Of a stretch of DNA of 64,000 nt, positions 51,292 through 60,969 are shown piece after piece. The stretch is from Schlesneria sp. Lineage in GTDB: Bacteria > Planctomycetota > Planctomycetia > Planctomycetales > Planctomycetaceae. The position numbers and the translations under genes are program-made. The notes below the pieces were generated by a model. It did no database searches and was not told the origin of the DNA. It was given only the letters and a program-made list of their open reading frames with translations. The stretch spans positions 1 to 64,000 of the forward strand of contig JAQGHU010000063.1 in NCBI GenBank assembly GCA_028291515.1. Reading direction: 5' to 3'. Each line of letters starts with the position of its first letter. The first letter of the stretch is position 1.

Positions 51292-53208
51292 TTAGACATC
51301 CAGATCGTCGACGAGGTTGGCCTCGCTCATGATGATCTTGTAACGTTCGGCGGGATCCTTGCCGAGCAATTGCGAAAACGTCAAATCGGCTTCGACCAGG
51401 CTATCCATACTGATCGAGAGCAGCGTCCGTGACTTCGGGTCCAGCGTCGTCTCTTTGAGCTGCTGGGCATTCATTTCGCCCAGCCCTTTGAAGCGTTGGA
51501 TTTCCGCCTTTCGGTTGGCGGGAAGAGCGGCCAAGATTTCTTCCTTGTGAACGTCGTCCTGAGCGTACGTTGTCTTGGAACCAACTTGGATGCGATAGAG
51601 CGGCGGCTGAGCCAGATACAATTTCTGGCTGGTGATCAGCTCTCGCATGTGTCTGAAGAAGAACGTCAGCAGCAGTGTGCTGATGTGATAGCCATCGCTA
51701 TCGGCATCCATCATCAGGATCACACGGTCGTAGCGCAGCCGATGGACATCGAAACCATTGCCAATCCCTGTCCCCAAGGTTTCGATCAGGTCTTTGATTT
51801 CCTGATTCTCGATCACCTTCGCTGTGGTAAGGCACTCCGTATTGAGCACTTTACCACGTAGTGGCAACACAGCCTGGAAACGGCTGTCGCGTCCCATTCC
51901 GGCGGTGCCACCTGCGGACTGACCTTCAACGATAAACAGTTCCGACTCTTTGGGATCAGTGGAACGACAGTCCAGCAGCTTGCCTGGCAAGCTCGTTCGG
52001 CGAGTTGTGGCCGTTTTACGACGGACTTCGCCCGCGGCATCACGGCTTGCTTGTCGTGCTCGCGCCGCCAGGACGATACGGCCGACGACCGCGTCGGCAA
52101 CCGACGGGTTGCCGCTGAGCCACGTTTCCAAGGCGGGACGGATGACACCTTCGACGGTCGCCGTCATCTCGGGATTGTTCAGTTTTTCTTTGGTCTGACC
52201 CTGGAACATTGGCTCCGAGAGAAAGACAGACAGAATCCCGAGGATCCCCTCGCGGATGTCGCTGTTTTCAATGGTGATACCTTTGATCTTGATGTCATGC
52301 ACTTCCATGTAGTTGCGAACGGCCTTACCAATCGCCGACCTCAACCCGGATTCGTGCGTTCCCCCGGCATGGGTACGAATCCCGTTGACGTAGCTGCGAA
52401 TCTGCTCGTCGGTCGCTTCGGTCCACCGCAGAACGAATTCGATTTTGTACTTGTCGTCATCACGAACGATGACGAAGTTCTGATCGTGAATCGCCTTCTT
52501 CTGCCCTTCGGCGAGGATCTTGTCGAGGTACGACACGATGCCGTCGGGATGTAGGTACTCGAACTTTTCTTTCCGAGCTTCATCGATGAAAATGATCTTC
52601 AAGCCACCGTGGACATAGGATATGTCTTCAAGGTGTTGCTTGATCGTGTCGGGATTGAAAGCAGTCTTTGAGAAGATCTCTTCGTCAGGACGGAAGAAAA
52701 TCGTCGTGCCATGACCTCGGAATGGCCGTACTTTTTTGACGGGTGTCGTCGGCTTGCCGCGTTTGTATCGCTGCGACCATTCATGCCCATCTCGATGGAT
52801 CGTTGCTTCCATCTCAATCGAAAGCGCATTCACCACTGACGAGCCGACGCCGTGCAAACCGCCGCTACGCGCATAGGCCTGACTCGAAAATTTGCCGCCC
52901 GAGTGTAGCGTCGTCAGAATCGTCTCAAGGGCAGACTTCTTAGTCTTCGAATGCGTATCGACGGGAATGCCGCGGCCATCATCCTGCACAGAGCACGACG
53001 CACCATCTTTATGTAGCGTGACGGTGATCTCGGTACATTGCCCGGCCAGATGTTCATCGACGCAGTTGTCGACGATTTCCCAGAGCAGGTGGTGCAGGCC
53101 GCGGGCGTCGACACCACCAATGTACATCGAAGGCCGCCGGCGCACGGCTTCCAGTCCTTCAATGACTTCGATGTCTTCAGCGGTGTATCGCGTATTGCCA
53201 GTTGACAT
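51292..53208 (-). CDS. parE: Type IIA topoisomerase subunit B (ParE/GyrB-like)
   Basis: 638 residues. ATP-binding GHKL motifs EIVDNCVDEHLAG, QDDGRGIPVD and GGLHGVGSSVVNAL; TOPRIM motifs ELFIVEGQSAGGTAG and MMDADSDGYHI; C-terminal QRFKGLGEMNAQQL. In the TOPRIM loop the usual EGDSAGG reads EGQSAGG: the catalytic Glu remains but the Asp after the Gly is Gln. Length matches ParE and Gram-positive GyrB. Its partner is encoded just upstream on the same strand. Starting from the ATG at 53208. parE against gyrB is a judgement, since planctomycetes carry more than one pair. Confidence 0.85.
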   Translation of the reverse strand: MSTGNTRYTAEDIEVIEGLEAVRRRPSMYIGGVDARGLHHLLWEIVDNCVDEHLAGQCTEITVTLHKDGASCSVQDDGRGIPVDTHSKTKKSALETILTTLHSGGKFSSQAYARSGGLHGVGSSVVNALSIEMEATIHRDGHEWSQRYKRGKPTTPVKKVRPFRGHGTTIFFRPDEEIFSKTAFNPDTIKQHLEDISYVHGGLKIIFIDEARKEKFEYLHPDGIVSYLDKILAEGQKKAIHDQNFVIVRDDDKYKIEFVLRWTEATDEQIRSYVNGIRTHAGGTHESGLRSAIGKAVRNYMEVHDIKIKGITIENSDIREGILGILSVFLSEPMFQGQTKEKLNNPEMTATVEGVIRPALETWLSGNPSVADAVVGRIVLAARARQASRDAAGEVRRKTATTRRTSLPGKLLDCRSTDPKESELFIVEGQSAGGTAGMGRDSRFQAVLPLRGKVLNTECLTTAKVIENQEIKDLIETLGTGIGNGFDVHRLRYDRVILMMDADSDGYHISTLLLTFFFRHMRELITSQKLYLAQPPLYRIQVGSKTTYAQDDVHKEEILAALPANRKAEIQRFKGLGEMNAQQLKETTLDPKSRTLLSISMDSLVEADLTFSQLLGKDPAERYKIIMSEANLVDDLDV

Positions 53209-53282
53209 GCAGTAGGCTTTCAAATCGATCTTAGGTATTCAGCAACTCGTCGGTAGCGTGGAAGTTGGAACAGAACCGGTCG

Positions 53283-55661
53283 CTATTTCTCGGCCTGTTC
53301 CATCGCAGCCCAATCGACAAGCTGAATTTCGGGTCGCAGGATTTCCGTAAAAGTGCTGCGCTGAGCCGCACGAATTCCTTTGCCGCCTCGAGCCGAGATT
53401 TCGTACTTCATCTGACCGAAGACGAGCGTCTTCTCGTGGCTGGTCATGACCCGCAGGCAATCGCTTGGCCGAGCCATCTGGGCGGCACCCAGCACTTCGT
53501 CCTTGGGTTCGCTCAGTTTGATCCCGCGAACGCCTTTGCCTGCTCCCGACAGCACCGCTACATCGTCAATGGCGAAGTGAGTGACTCGAGCTTGCCGGGT
53601 CGCCACAAACATCGATGTGGCATCGCGAACCAATTCCAACCAGATAACTCGATCGCCCTCAGCCAGCCGACAGTACTTTCGGCCTGATTTAGTCGAGGGA
53701 AGTCGGAATGGGGACAATGGCAGGCGCATGACCTGACCTAGCAGGGTCAGTGCCAGGAAGTAGGGGTAGGGCGGCAACTCGGCACCCGCATCTTCATCCG
53801 CAGGGGTGAAGCGAACGTCCGTCGTGAGCGCCGCAATGATTCCAACCCCATCTTTGATTTTGACGTGCTTCGAAATTGGCTCGCCATAGCCGGATGAGGC
53901 GGGGATGTCGGTAATGCTCAGCGTGTACGCGATCCCATCGCTGGCGAAGAAGACCACGGTGTCCATGGTGCTTCCCGGGATGACATCCAGAACCGCATCA
54001 CCCTCGCGGACTCGGGTTGTTTCCACGCTTTGCAATCGGCCGACGCGTTTGATCCAGCCGTCTCGCGTCAGCACGACGTTCGTGTTTTCTCGAACGATGT
54101 AGGCCGCGGCGTCGAATTCGACAATTTCTTCACTGCTGCCGATCGCTGTGCGGCGTTTGTCGGCGAATTGTGTCGAGAGTTCTTCCAGTTCAGTCTGGAT
54201 CAACTTCCACAGCCTTGTTTCTGAAGCCAGCAGTTTGCGAATCTTTTCGGCTTCGGTCTGCTTTTCTCCCAGCTCTTCGAGGATCGTGTTGATTTCCAAC
54301 TGTGAAATGCGATAGAGCTGCAACTCAAGAATCGCCATCGTCTGCTCTTCGTCGAGCGTGAACACCTTCATCAACTTGTCGGCGGCGTCTCGCTTGCCGG
54401 TGCTGTTGCGGATGATCTTGAGAGCACGATCAAGGTCGTTGAAGACGAGGGCGAAACCTTCGAGCACGTGAATCCGGTGCTCAAGCTGTCGCAGTTGAAA
54501 CTCGAGTCGCCGTCTGACGGTCTGCATTCGGAACGTCAGGAAATGCTGCAGGAATGCTTTCAATTCCAGGCGCGCTGGAACCAATGTTCCTTTCTCGTCC
54601 GGGATCAAAGCAGTTGCGTTGTAAGCGAAGTTTTGTTCGAGCGACGTATGCTTGAACAGATACGTCATGACTGAGTTCGGGTCAGACCCCGGCTTCAGGT
54701 CCAGGACAATCCGCAAGCCGTTCTTGTTGTCTGTCTCGTCATTCGAGTCGATCAGTTGCGGCAGCTTTTTGCTGTTGACGATCGCGCCGATTTCCGATGC
54801 CAGGGGACCTGAGTCGACACCGTAAGGCATCGAATAGATCACCAGCTTGTTCTCGATCGGTCCCTTGCGATCCTTGTCGACTCGCCATTCGCCGCGAACT
54901 TTAATGCTGCCCCGGCCATCTTCGTAGATCGTCTTCAATTCCTTACGATCTGTGACAATCCGGCCACCAAGAGGAAAATCGGGGCCTTTGATGATCTTGG
55001 CAATGTCCTTAGTTTCGGCCTCGGGATTCAGGATCAGATGCACACAAGCCGCGATCACTTCGCCCAAATTGTGCGGAGGGATGTTGGTCGCCATGCCGAC
55101 CGCAATGCCTGACGATCCATTGACCAACAAATTCGGGAACCGGGCCGGGAAGACAACGGGCTCTTCCAGACGACCGTCATAGTTCGGCCGCATATTGACG
55201 GTCTGATACCGTAGCTCGTTCATGAGCTGTTCGGCGATGCTCGTCAGCCTGGCTTCTGTATAACGCTCGGCAGCAGGGGGGAGGCCCATGATCGAGCCAA
55301 AGTTTCCCTGTCCGTCGATCAGTGGATAACGCAAGGTGAAGTCTTGGGCCATGCGGACCAACGCTTCATAGACTGCGGAGCCACCGTGCGGGTGGTAGTC
55401 TCCCGTCGTATCGCCCTGGATCTTGGCGCACTTGTACGGCTTGCTGTCGGCAGTCAGCCGCAGACCATGATACATGACGTACAAGATGCGTCGCTGGACT
55501 GGCTTCAAACCATCGCGGACATCGGGAAGCGCACGTGAGCTGATCACGGACATCGCATAGTTCAGGTAGCGACGTCGCGTCTCCTGGCTGAGCGGTACAT
55601 ATTGAATTCGATCGCCAGCTTCTTCGCTGCCGTTAACAGTCTCCGAACCACGTTTCGCCAA
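53283..55661 (-). CDS. parC: Type IIA topoisomerase subunit A (ParC/GyrA-like)
   Basis: 792 residues. Start is a TTG at 55661, supported by AGGAG 8 bases ahead. Breakage-reunion domain: LPDVRDGLKPVQRRILYVMY, the catalytic Tyr in AAERYTEARLTSIAEQLM, GSSGIAVGMATNIPPHNL. The C-terminal beta-pinwheel region ends with ISARGGKGIRAAQRS, only part of the gyrase box QRRGGKG, which favours topoisomerase IV over gyrase. It is followed by subunit B after about 75 bases. Together they would decatenate chromosomes. Confidence 0.85.
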   Translation of the reverse strand: MAKRGSETVNGSEEAGDRIQYVPLSQETRRRYLNYAMSVISSRALPDVRDGLKPVQRRILYVMYHGLRLTADSKPYKCAKIQGDTTGDYHPHGGSAVYEALVRMAQDFTLRYPLIDGQGNFGSIMGLPPAAERYTEARLTSIAEQLMNELRYQTVNMRPNYDGRLEEPVVFPARFPNLLVNGSSGIAVGMATNIPPHNLGEVIAACVHLILNPEAETKDIAKIIKGPDFPLGGRIVTDRKELKTIYEDGRGSIKVRGEWRVDKDRKGPIENKLVIYSMPYGVDSGPLASEIGAIVNSKKLPQLIDSNDETDNKNGLRIVLDLKPGSDPNSVMTYLFKHTSLEQNFAYNATALIPDEKGTLVPARLELKAFLQHFLTFRMQTVRRRLEFQLRQLEHRIHVLEGFALVFNDLDRALKIIRNSTGKRDAADKLMKVFTLDEEQTMAILELQLYRISQLEINTILEELGEKQTEAEKIRKLLASETRLWKLIQTELEELSTQFADKRRTAIGSSEEIVEFDAAAYIVRENTNVVLTRDGWIKRVGRLQSVETTRVREGDAVLDVIPGSTMDTVVFFASDGIAYTLSITDIPASSGYGEPISKHVKIKDGVGIIAALTTDVRFTPADEDAGAELPPYPYFLALTLLGQVMRLPLSPFRLPSTKSGRKYCRLAEGDRVIWLELVRDATSMFVATRQARVTHFAIDDVAVLSGAGKGVRGIKLSEPKDEVLGAAQMARPSDCLRVMTSHEKTLVFGQMKYEISARGGKGIRAAQRSTFTEILRPEIQLVDWAAMEQAEK

Positions 55662-56011
55662 CGTCCCACTCCTGATGCAGACTCAATTCATGACTTGCTG
55701 CCGGTAGTATCTTCGACCGGAAACGCGGATCTCTGCAGCGGTCTAAATGAGGCAGTTTGCGCTGACATTTCCAGCGGCGAAAACATTGCCGAACGCACCG
55801 TCTGCAACGGTTATATCGATTTTTCAATGCTACGTAACGTCTTTACGCACAAATAGTTGGCAAAAGCAGACGTGTTCGCCCGTTAAACACGGAATGATTC
55901 ATTCAAGCCGCATCCTGTTGCCGAAATGGATAGGGCATGGTGGACCGGAGATTGGGGCAGACACGGATTCTTGCCCACGGTCGGCAGCCATTCGATCCAG
56001 GAGGGGACGAG
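55662..56011. other. Divergent intergenic region
   Basis: Between the topoisomerase A start and the first secreted-protein gene. No repeat or RNA recognised; the part before 56012 has a strong ribosome binding site (AGGAGGGG) for the following gene. Confidence 0.6.
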
Positions 56012-56632
56012 ATGTTTCGCAACATGTTTGCCACCGGCACGATCGCCGTGGTTCTTTCCGCAGTGATGCTGCCTTCCAGCCGTGCCGACGAACTGGCCGA
56101 TCCTTTCGCGCCGGAACTGCAGGTTCCACCCATTTCGGTGCCGGCTCCGCTGGATACGCCTGACATGCTGGCGCGTCCGGTCTCCAGCCGCGGTCCAGTG
56201 GTTCCTCAGACGGCCATGTATCGCCAGGAAGCTGCCGCGGTGGCACCAGGGCCGATGGCGATCAATCCAGAAGCTTATGCCACCCCAATGGCCCCACCGG
56301 CTCAGCAGCCTGGTTATGTTCGATTGGGGGCTCCGCTGTATCCATCGCCACGGCCAAATATTCCAATCTGGAGTGGCGCGACGATGATCACCACGCCAGC
56401 TTTGGCTCCGCATGAAATGCTGTATCCACATACCTACCGAGCGATGTATCCACCCTTCTATCACCGTGTCAAAGGTGGCTGGATCTGGACACCGTTCGGA
56501 ATTCGATCTCACGAACGTTGGGAACTGCAAGGTACCCAGGTTGAAGTGAAATACCGATCGCAACCGCCACTGTGGGTCAAAGCCAACTGGCATGCACCAG
56601 TCCAGCAAACACATGGCGGCTACCGTTACTAG
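56012..56632 (+). CDS. Secreted Pro/Ala-rich protein with C-terminal folded part
   Basis: 206 residues. AGGAGGGG lies 6 bases before the ATG. Signal peptide about 1-24 (FATGTIAVVLSAVMLPSSRADE). Residues 30-110 are Pro/Ala-rich and disordered (APELQVPPISVPAPL). From about 120 a folded-looking part begins: YPSPRPNIPIWSGAT, YPHTYRAMYPPFYHR, GGWIWTPFGIRSHERWEL, QGTQVEVKYRS. No recognised family. First of three secreted genes on this strand; planctomycete envelope protein by inference. Confidence 0.75.
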   Translation: MFRNMFATGTIAVVLSAVMLPSSRADELADPFAPELQVPPISVPAPLDTPDMLARPVSSRGPVVPQTAMYRQEAAAVAPGPMAINPEAYATPMAPPAQQPGYVRLGAPLYPSPRPNIPIWSGATMITTPALAPHEMLYPHTYRAMYPPFYHRVKGGWIWTPFGIRSHERWELQGTQVEVKYRSQPPLWVKANWHAPVQQTHGGYRY

Positions 56633-56829
56633 GCTGCGTCGCAGCGAGCAACGCGACTTCAAACAGGGTGCCGGCAACGGCACTGTCTACCCCGATGGTC
56701 CGAATCATATTCGGTCATCGCACCTGAATGTTTATACAAGCTCGCGAAGCTCGGATGCTTCGCGAGTGCCATCTCGCGATACGTCCGGTCACCGCCGTCG
56801 AAACGGCTCGAATGTAAGGAACCGATGAC

Positions 56830-57375
56830 ATGAAGTCACTGTTGCAAAGGCTCGTTCGAGCGTCGGTGGTGGCGGGCCTGTGCCTGATCGCCACGATGAG
56901 CGCCGTCGCTCAGGAAGCACCTGGAATCGTACGAATTACGAAACCAAGCACTGCTGCGATGAGTTCGCCACAAGTGCAGCAAGCCAGCTTTGGACATTTC
57001 CAAGGTGGCTATGCCAGTGGGACGAACTGCGATTGTCCTAATGGTGCCGCCGGGGGCTGTCCTCACTGCTGGGCCGGCTGCCCTCAAGGCCGCTGCCAGT
57101 GTACGCAAGACATGGTGAACTACTTCCGCTGCAAGTTCGGTTACTTCATTCCGACCGGTGCCGGCGGCGTGGGTGTCCCCTACTGCGGAAAGTACGCACG
57201 CGTGTATCCGCAAGATCCGTATTACTTCGACCAACGTGACGGACAGGCCTGGGGTGCTCAGGGATATGGCATGCCAATCGCCGTCCCATTGGCTCCGACT
57301 GTCGGCCACACCTACAACTACGGATGGGGAACCCCATCCAGCCGTCTGACCCCTGTCTCACGACCAGCCTATTAG
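56830..57375 (+). CDS. Secreted Cys/Gly-rich protein, local paralogue pair
   Basis: 181 residues. AAGGAA 8 bases before the ATG; signal peptide about 1-28. After cleavage PGIVRITKP, then ASFGHFQGGYASGTNCDCP, and a dense cysteine region (CDCPNGAAGGCPHC, CPQGRCQC) of nine Cys in about 30 residues. A Tyr/Gly/Pro-rich tail follows. The neighbouring gene at 57466 shares the GIVRI and ASF-H-QGGY segments in the same order and starts the same way, so they are tandem paralogues. Possibly a cell-surface or matrix component; no family known to me. Confidence 0.78.
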   Translation: MKSLLQRLVRASVVAGLCLIATMSAVAQEAPGIVRITKPSTAAMSSPQVQQASFGHFQGGYASGTNCDCPNGAAGGCPHCWAGCPQGRCQCTQDMVNYFRCKFGYFIPTGAGGVGVPYCGKYARVYPQDPYYFDQRDGQAWGAQGYGMPIAVPLAPTVGHTYNYGWGTPSSRLTPVSRPAY

Positions 57376-57465
57376 TTGGTTCAAGACATCTGCCGTTCAG
57401 CAAACCCATTGATCATCGTACAAATCTCTGCAAGCAGTTGTCTTGCGGTCTGAAGGAACAGGCGA

Positions 57466-58248
57466 ATGACGCTCAGGAAATCAAACTGGATGGCTGCGGC
57501 CTGCCTCGCTGCCCTCTCGTATACGGGCGCGGTCCAGGCACAAGATGACGGCTCCACGGGGATTGTCCGGATCTCGGATCGTCGTCCGGGAACTCCCGTC
57601 AAAGCCGCCTCGTTTCACGGCCATCAAGGCGGCTATGTCAACAACAATGGCAATTGTCCGACCGGTGACTGCCAGTATGGAAATGGAAATGCGTGCCAGC
57701 ACGGCCCCTGCTTCCATGGGTTCTTCCAGGAACGATACTGCAAGAATTCGCCAGATCACGGCTATTCGCCACCAGCCAAGTATCCGCTGCACCGTCGCGG
57801 AGTCCAGTACAACCAGTACTTCCCCAATCAGTGGTACGGAACACCCGGAGCCAGCTACGAGGGTGCTCCCGTGGTTTACCAACCAACGGATACGACCCAG
57901 CTGGGCTTCCACTACCAGCACGTCCCCTACTGGCAGCCCAATCCAAGCGTGATGCCACAGCGACCTGTACCTGCCCAATGGCACATTACCGCTCCAGTCG
58001 CGTACGCCTCCGGCTTTCATCAAGGATACGGCGGTTATGGATACGGTGGAGTCGTCGGAGGTGCTGGTTCGCAGAATTGCGACTTCCAGACGACCACGCC
58101 AACACCTGCGGCCCCGGCTGCCCCAGCACCTGTCAACAACGCTGTCCCCGCTGAAATCAACGCAGCGCCAGAAGCCTCATTGCCACCTTCACCAAGACAA
58201 TATGAGAATGCTGCCGCCAGTGGACATATTCGCCGAGCCATCTACTAA
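57466..58248 (+). CDS. Secreted Gly/Tyr/Pro-rich protein, paralogue of its neighbour
   Basis: 260 residues. GAAGGAA precedes the ATG; signal peptide about 1-26 (AACLAALSYTGAVQAQDD). Mature start TGIVRISDRRPGTPV and ASFHGHQGGYVNNNGNCPTGDC match the upstream gene; the Cys pairs are partly kept (CPTGDCQYGNGNACQHGPC). A central region (YNQYFPNQWYGTPG) and a Gly/Tyr repeat (GYGGYGYGG) follow, then a Pro/Ala-rich tail (TTTPTPAAPAAPAPVNN). A strong terminator comes 24 bases after the stop. Likely a surface or extracellular structural protein, role unknown. Confidence 0.78.
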   Translation: MTLRKSNWMAAACLAALSYTGAVQAQDDGSTGIVRISDRRPGTPVKAASFHGHQGGYVNNNGNCPTGDCQYGNGNACQHGPCFHGFFQERYCKNSPDHGYSPPAKYPLHRRGVQYNQYFPNQWYGTPGASYEGAPVVYQPTDTTQLGFHYQHVPYWQPNPSVMPQRPVPAQWHITAPVAYASGFHQGYGGYGYGGVVGGAGSQNCDFQTTTPTPAAPAAPAPVNNAVPAEINAAPEASLPPSPRQYENAAASGHIRRAIY

Positions 58249-58272
58249 AGTGGCTCTGCGGAAGTGAATCAA

Positions 58273-58303
58273 AGAGAGAGCCCGCTTTTATGCGGGCTCT
58301 CTT
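58273..58303. terminator. Bidirectional terminator between convergent genes
   Basis: GAGAGCCCGC pairs with GCGGGCTCTC (10 bp) with a 6-base TTTTAT loop. Plus-strand side is followed by TTCATTCTTT; the minus-strand side by CTCTTTG. It serves the secreted-protein genes and the TPR gene that ends at 58327. Confidence 0.75.
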
Positions 58304-58326
58304 CATTCTTTGATGTAGCAATCTCT

Positions 58327-60876
58327 TCACTTCGCCGGAGCCATTCCCAGCCGTCGTTCCTCCGCTTCGTATCTCACCTTTAACTCTCCACCACCCAGTT
58401 CGGGATACAGCACTTTGGCGAGCGCCAGTAGTTTCCTGGCTTCAGCCAGTTCATTCAGTTTAATGCAGGTGGTGATGACGCCCAGTCGAGCCGTCAACCA
58501 TTCGGGTGAGCCTTGTTTGCTCAGCGATTCGACTCGGCGCCAGCACTGCTTCGCAAGAACAGCTGCTTCTCGTGGTTCAAACTCGGACAGCAATACTGCG
58601 ATCTCTCGCTGTCGATTGGCGTCCTTCGCTGCGGCAGTGGCTTGCCGTTCGTAAATCTCGATCGCCTTCGTGATCTGTCCGCTGGCCAAGTAGGTGCGGC
58701 CGAGCGACTGATCCAGTCGATCTTGCTCATCGCGAGCCAGTGAGCTTCGATGCTTTGACAACAGTTCAACGGCTCGAAGCTGCAACTCGCCATATTGCAG
58801 TTGACGTTGGCGGTTGGGAGACGCCACGAATGGAGCCAGTCGTTCAACGATGACCAGCAAATCTCGTGGCGCGGCCGCGGCGAGAGAATCCAGAAGTCGC
58901 TCCGCTTCCAATGGTTTTCCATTTCCCGCCAGCGCCACAACCAGCAACGATTCCGCTCGCTGACGAAGGCGAGTCCAGCGCTCGTATTGTTCGTCCTCCT
59001 TGTTGATGTCTTTGGCAATCCGCACAAGTTGGTTGAGCAATGATTCGGCGCGATCGAACTGCGGTGGCTCGACGAGGAGTTGAATGGCAGCGAGGTGCAG
59101 CACCACTTCGCCTTGCGGTGCCGTCCAAGTCTGGCTCGACTTCTGAATTGAAGTTACGAACTGTTCGAGGGTGCTTAATGCTGTCCGCTCGAACTCGGCT
59201 GAAGGAAGCTTGCGTTCACGCATCCTGGTCAGGACGGTCTCGTAGCAGCGAGCGGCACCGGCGTGCGCCTCGTCGGCGCGTGGATGCGTCGACGCCACCT
59301 TCAAATATATTGGCAAAGCCACGGAGGCTTGCAAGCGCTGTTCCTCGAGCTGCGCTCGAAAAAAACGAGCATCATCGGCCGTCGGGTCGCTCGGGAAAAT
59401 CTCGATCTGATGATCGAGCGCCTGCGTGTATCGTTCGCGGCGCTCTTGAGTTTTCTCCTGGTCATACAGTCGCCCCAGACAATAGGCCGCATTGAGACTC
59501 GATGAAGCCGCACGAGCACTCTGGGCGTAATCGCTTGCCAGGCGCAGGAACTCGGTACAGGCCGCTTCGTATTGCTTGTCATTGAGCAGGATGGACGCTC
59601 GAGTATAGCCGAGATCGGCGGCCAGGTCGGTCTGTGTGGCCGCTCGCGCCGAAGCTTCCGCACGAGCATACCCTTTGAGTGCCAGATCGATCCGTCCGCC
59701 TAAGAAATCGGCGCGAGCCTGCTGCATTACGGCGTCGAGTTCTGGTCCATACTTCTCTGCGGTCCGCGTGGCATCCCAAAGTTGGTGACATCGGCGACTC
59801 CAGTAACCACCGACCTGATCATCACATCGCTGCAGCGTCACTTCGGCCTGATCACGAAGCGACTTTGCCAGGTCGGCATTCTTGCGTGCGACAGCCATGT
59901 CGCGCATAGACAATAAACATCGAATCTGCAGGAACCAGAGTTCCCCCGACAGACGCTGATTTTGAGAACGCAACTGAACAATCAGCTCCAAAGCGTTGTG
60001 GGCTTGATGACGATCCAGCAGGACGCGCGCATGTTCTGCAGTCACTATTTCCAGGAATTCGCGGTCCGAATCCGTGATGCTCTTTTCGAGAGCATTGAGC
60101 ATTTCCTCCGCGCGACTGAGATCGCCCTTCAGTCGCGCGCAGTCAACCAGCAGGACTTTCGCATAAAATGGAATCTGCTCGTCAGACACGTTGACGAGCT
60201 TGCGAGCGGTCGTTTCCGCAAAGACGAGATCATCGGTTCGCTGTCGAGAATCCGCTGGAGTTAACTCGGCTCGATTTCTCAAGCATCGAGCCAGTGCGAG
60301 CCGCACGCGATAAAGTGCAACGCGCAACACATGCGAAGACGGACTGTCGGCCACGTTCTTTTTGTCTCGCTGCGGCCCCAGCAACTCGCTCTCAAGCGTA
60401 CTCAACAACTGGATGGCGTCGGCACATTGCTGTCGAGTTCGCTTGGAAAACGCATCGTCGAAGGGACGCAACTCGCACTCGACTCGCAACCATTCTGTCT
60501 CGCTAGCCAGGACGAGTCCCGCTTGAGCCGCCAGCATCAAAGCATAGGGACCGGTTGGTTCTCGGTTTCGCTCGTCATCAACAATCGAGCGAGCACGCTT
60601 CCAGAGTTCCTCTTGTTGCTCCTCGGAAACAAACTCCGCGTGTCGTGCGATCGTTCGCGAGAGTTCGATCGTCAGCTCAACTCGCCGCGACTGAGACAGA
60701 TTTACTTGCGAAAGGCGGGCGATTGCGTAGCTCTCACCAATCGAAAACAGCCCGCGCTGCCGCAACTGATCGAAGTACAACGACAACGAATCATCAACGG
60801 CAAAGCATGTCGATGATGCACCGCAGGCGATGAGCAGGAACAGACCAACGAAGATGGATCGACAATGACTATGCAT
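58327..60876 (-). CDS. Secreted TPR-rich protein (849 aa)
   Basis: 849 residues. Signal peptide about 1-28 (IFVGLFLLIACGASSTCFA). The remainder is almost entirely helical with Leu/Ala/Arg-rich repeats of about 34-40 residues, for example ARSIVDDERNREP, SARAASSSLNAAYCLGRLYDQ, ADDARFFRAQLEEQ and AIEIYERQATAAAKDANRQ, the spacing typical of tetratricopeptide (TPR) repeats. No catalytic domain. Planctomycetes carry many such large periplasmic TPR proteins, which probably scaffold envelope complexes. It stands alone, convergent with the secreted-protein genes. Confidence 0.82.
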   Translation of the reverse strand: MHSHCRSIFVGLFLLIACGASSTCFAVDDSLSLYFDQLRQRGLFSIGESYAIARLSQVNLSQSRRVELTIELSRTIARHAEFVSEEQQEELWKRARSIVDDERNREPTGPYALMLAAQAGLVLASETEWLRVECELRPFDDAFSKRTRQQCADAIQLLSTLESELLGPQRDKKNVADSPSSHVLRVALYRVRLALARCLRNRAELTPADSRQRTDDLVFAETTARKLVNVSDEQIPFYAKVLLVDCARLKGDLSRAEEMLNALEKSITDSDREFLEIVTAEHARVLLDRHQAHNALELIVQLRSQNQRLSGELWFLQIRCLLSMRDMAVARKNADLAKSLRDQAEVTLQRCDDQVGGYWSRRCHQLWDATRTAEKYGPELDAVMQQARADFLGGRIDLALKGYARAEASARAATQTDLAADLGYTRASILLNDKQYEAACTEFLRLASDYAQSARAASSSLNAAYCLGRLYDQEKTQERRERYTQALDHQIEIFPSDPTADDARFFRAQLEEQRLQASVALPIYLKVASTHPRADEAHAGAARCYETVLTRMRERKLPSAEFERTALSTLEQFVTSIQKSSQTWTAPQGEVVLHLAAIQLLVEPPQFDRAESLLNQLVRIAKDINKEDEQYERWTRLRQRAESLLVVALAGNGKPLEAERLLDSLAAAAPRDLLVIVERLAPFVASPNRQRQLQYGELQLRAVELLSKHRSSLARDEQDRLDQSLGRTYLASGQITKAIEIYERQATAAAKDANRQREIAVLLSEFEPREAAVLAKQCWRRVESLSKQGSPEWLTARLGVITTCIKLNELAEARKLLALAKVLYPELGGGELKVRYEAEERRLGMAPAK

Positions 60877-60969
60877 CGACACGGCTCATTCTGGACATGC
60901 GAGGTCGCTCGCGACCAAGATGATTTCCCGATGAGTCTAGCCAACGAGGGACGTGCTGTCTGCTGCAGT

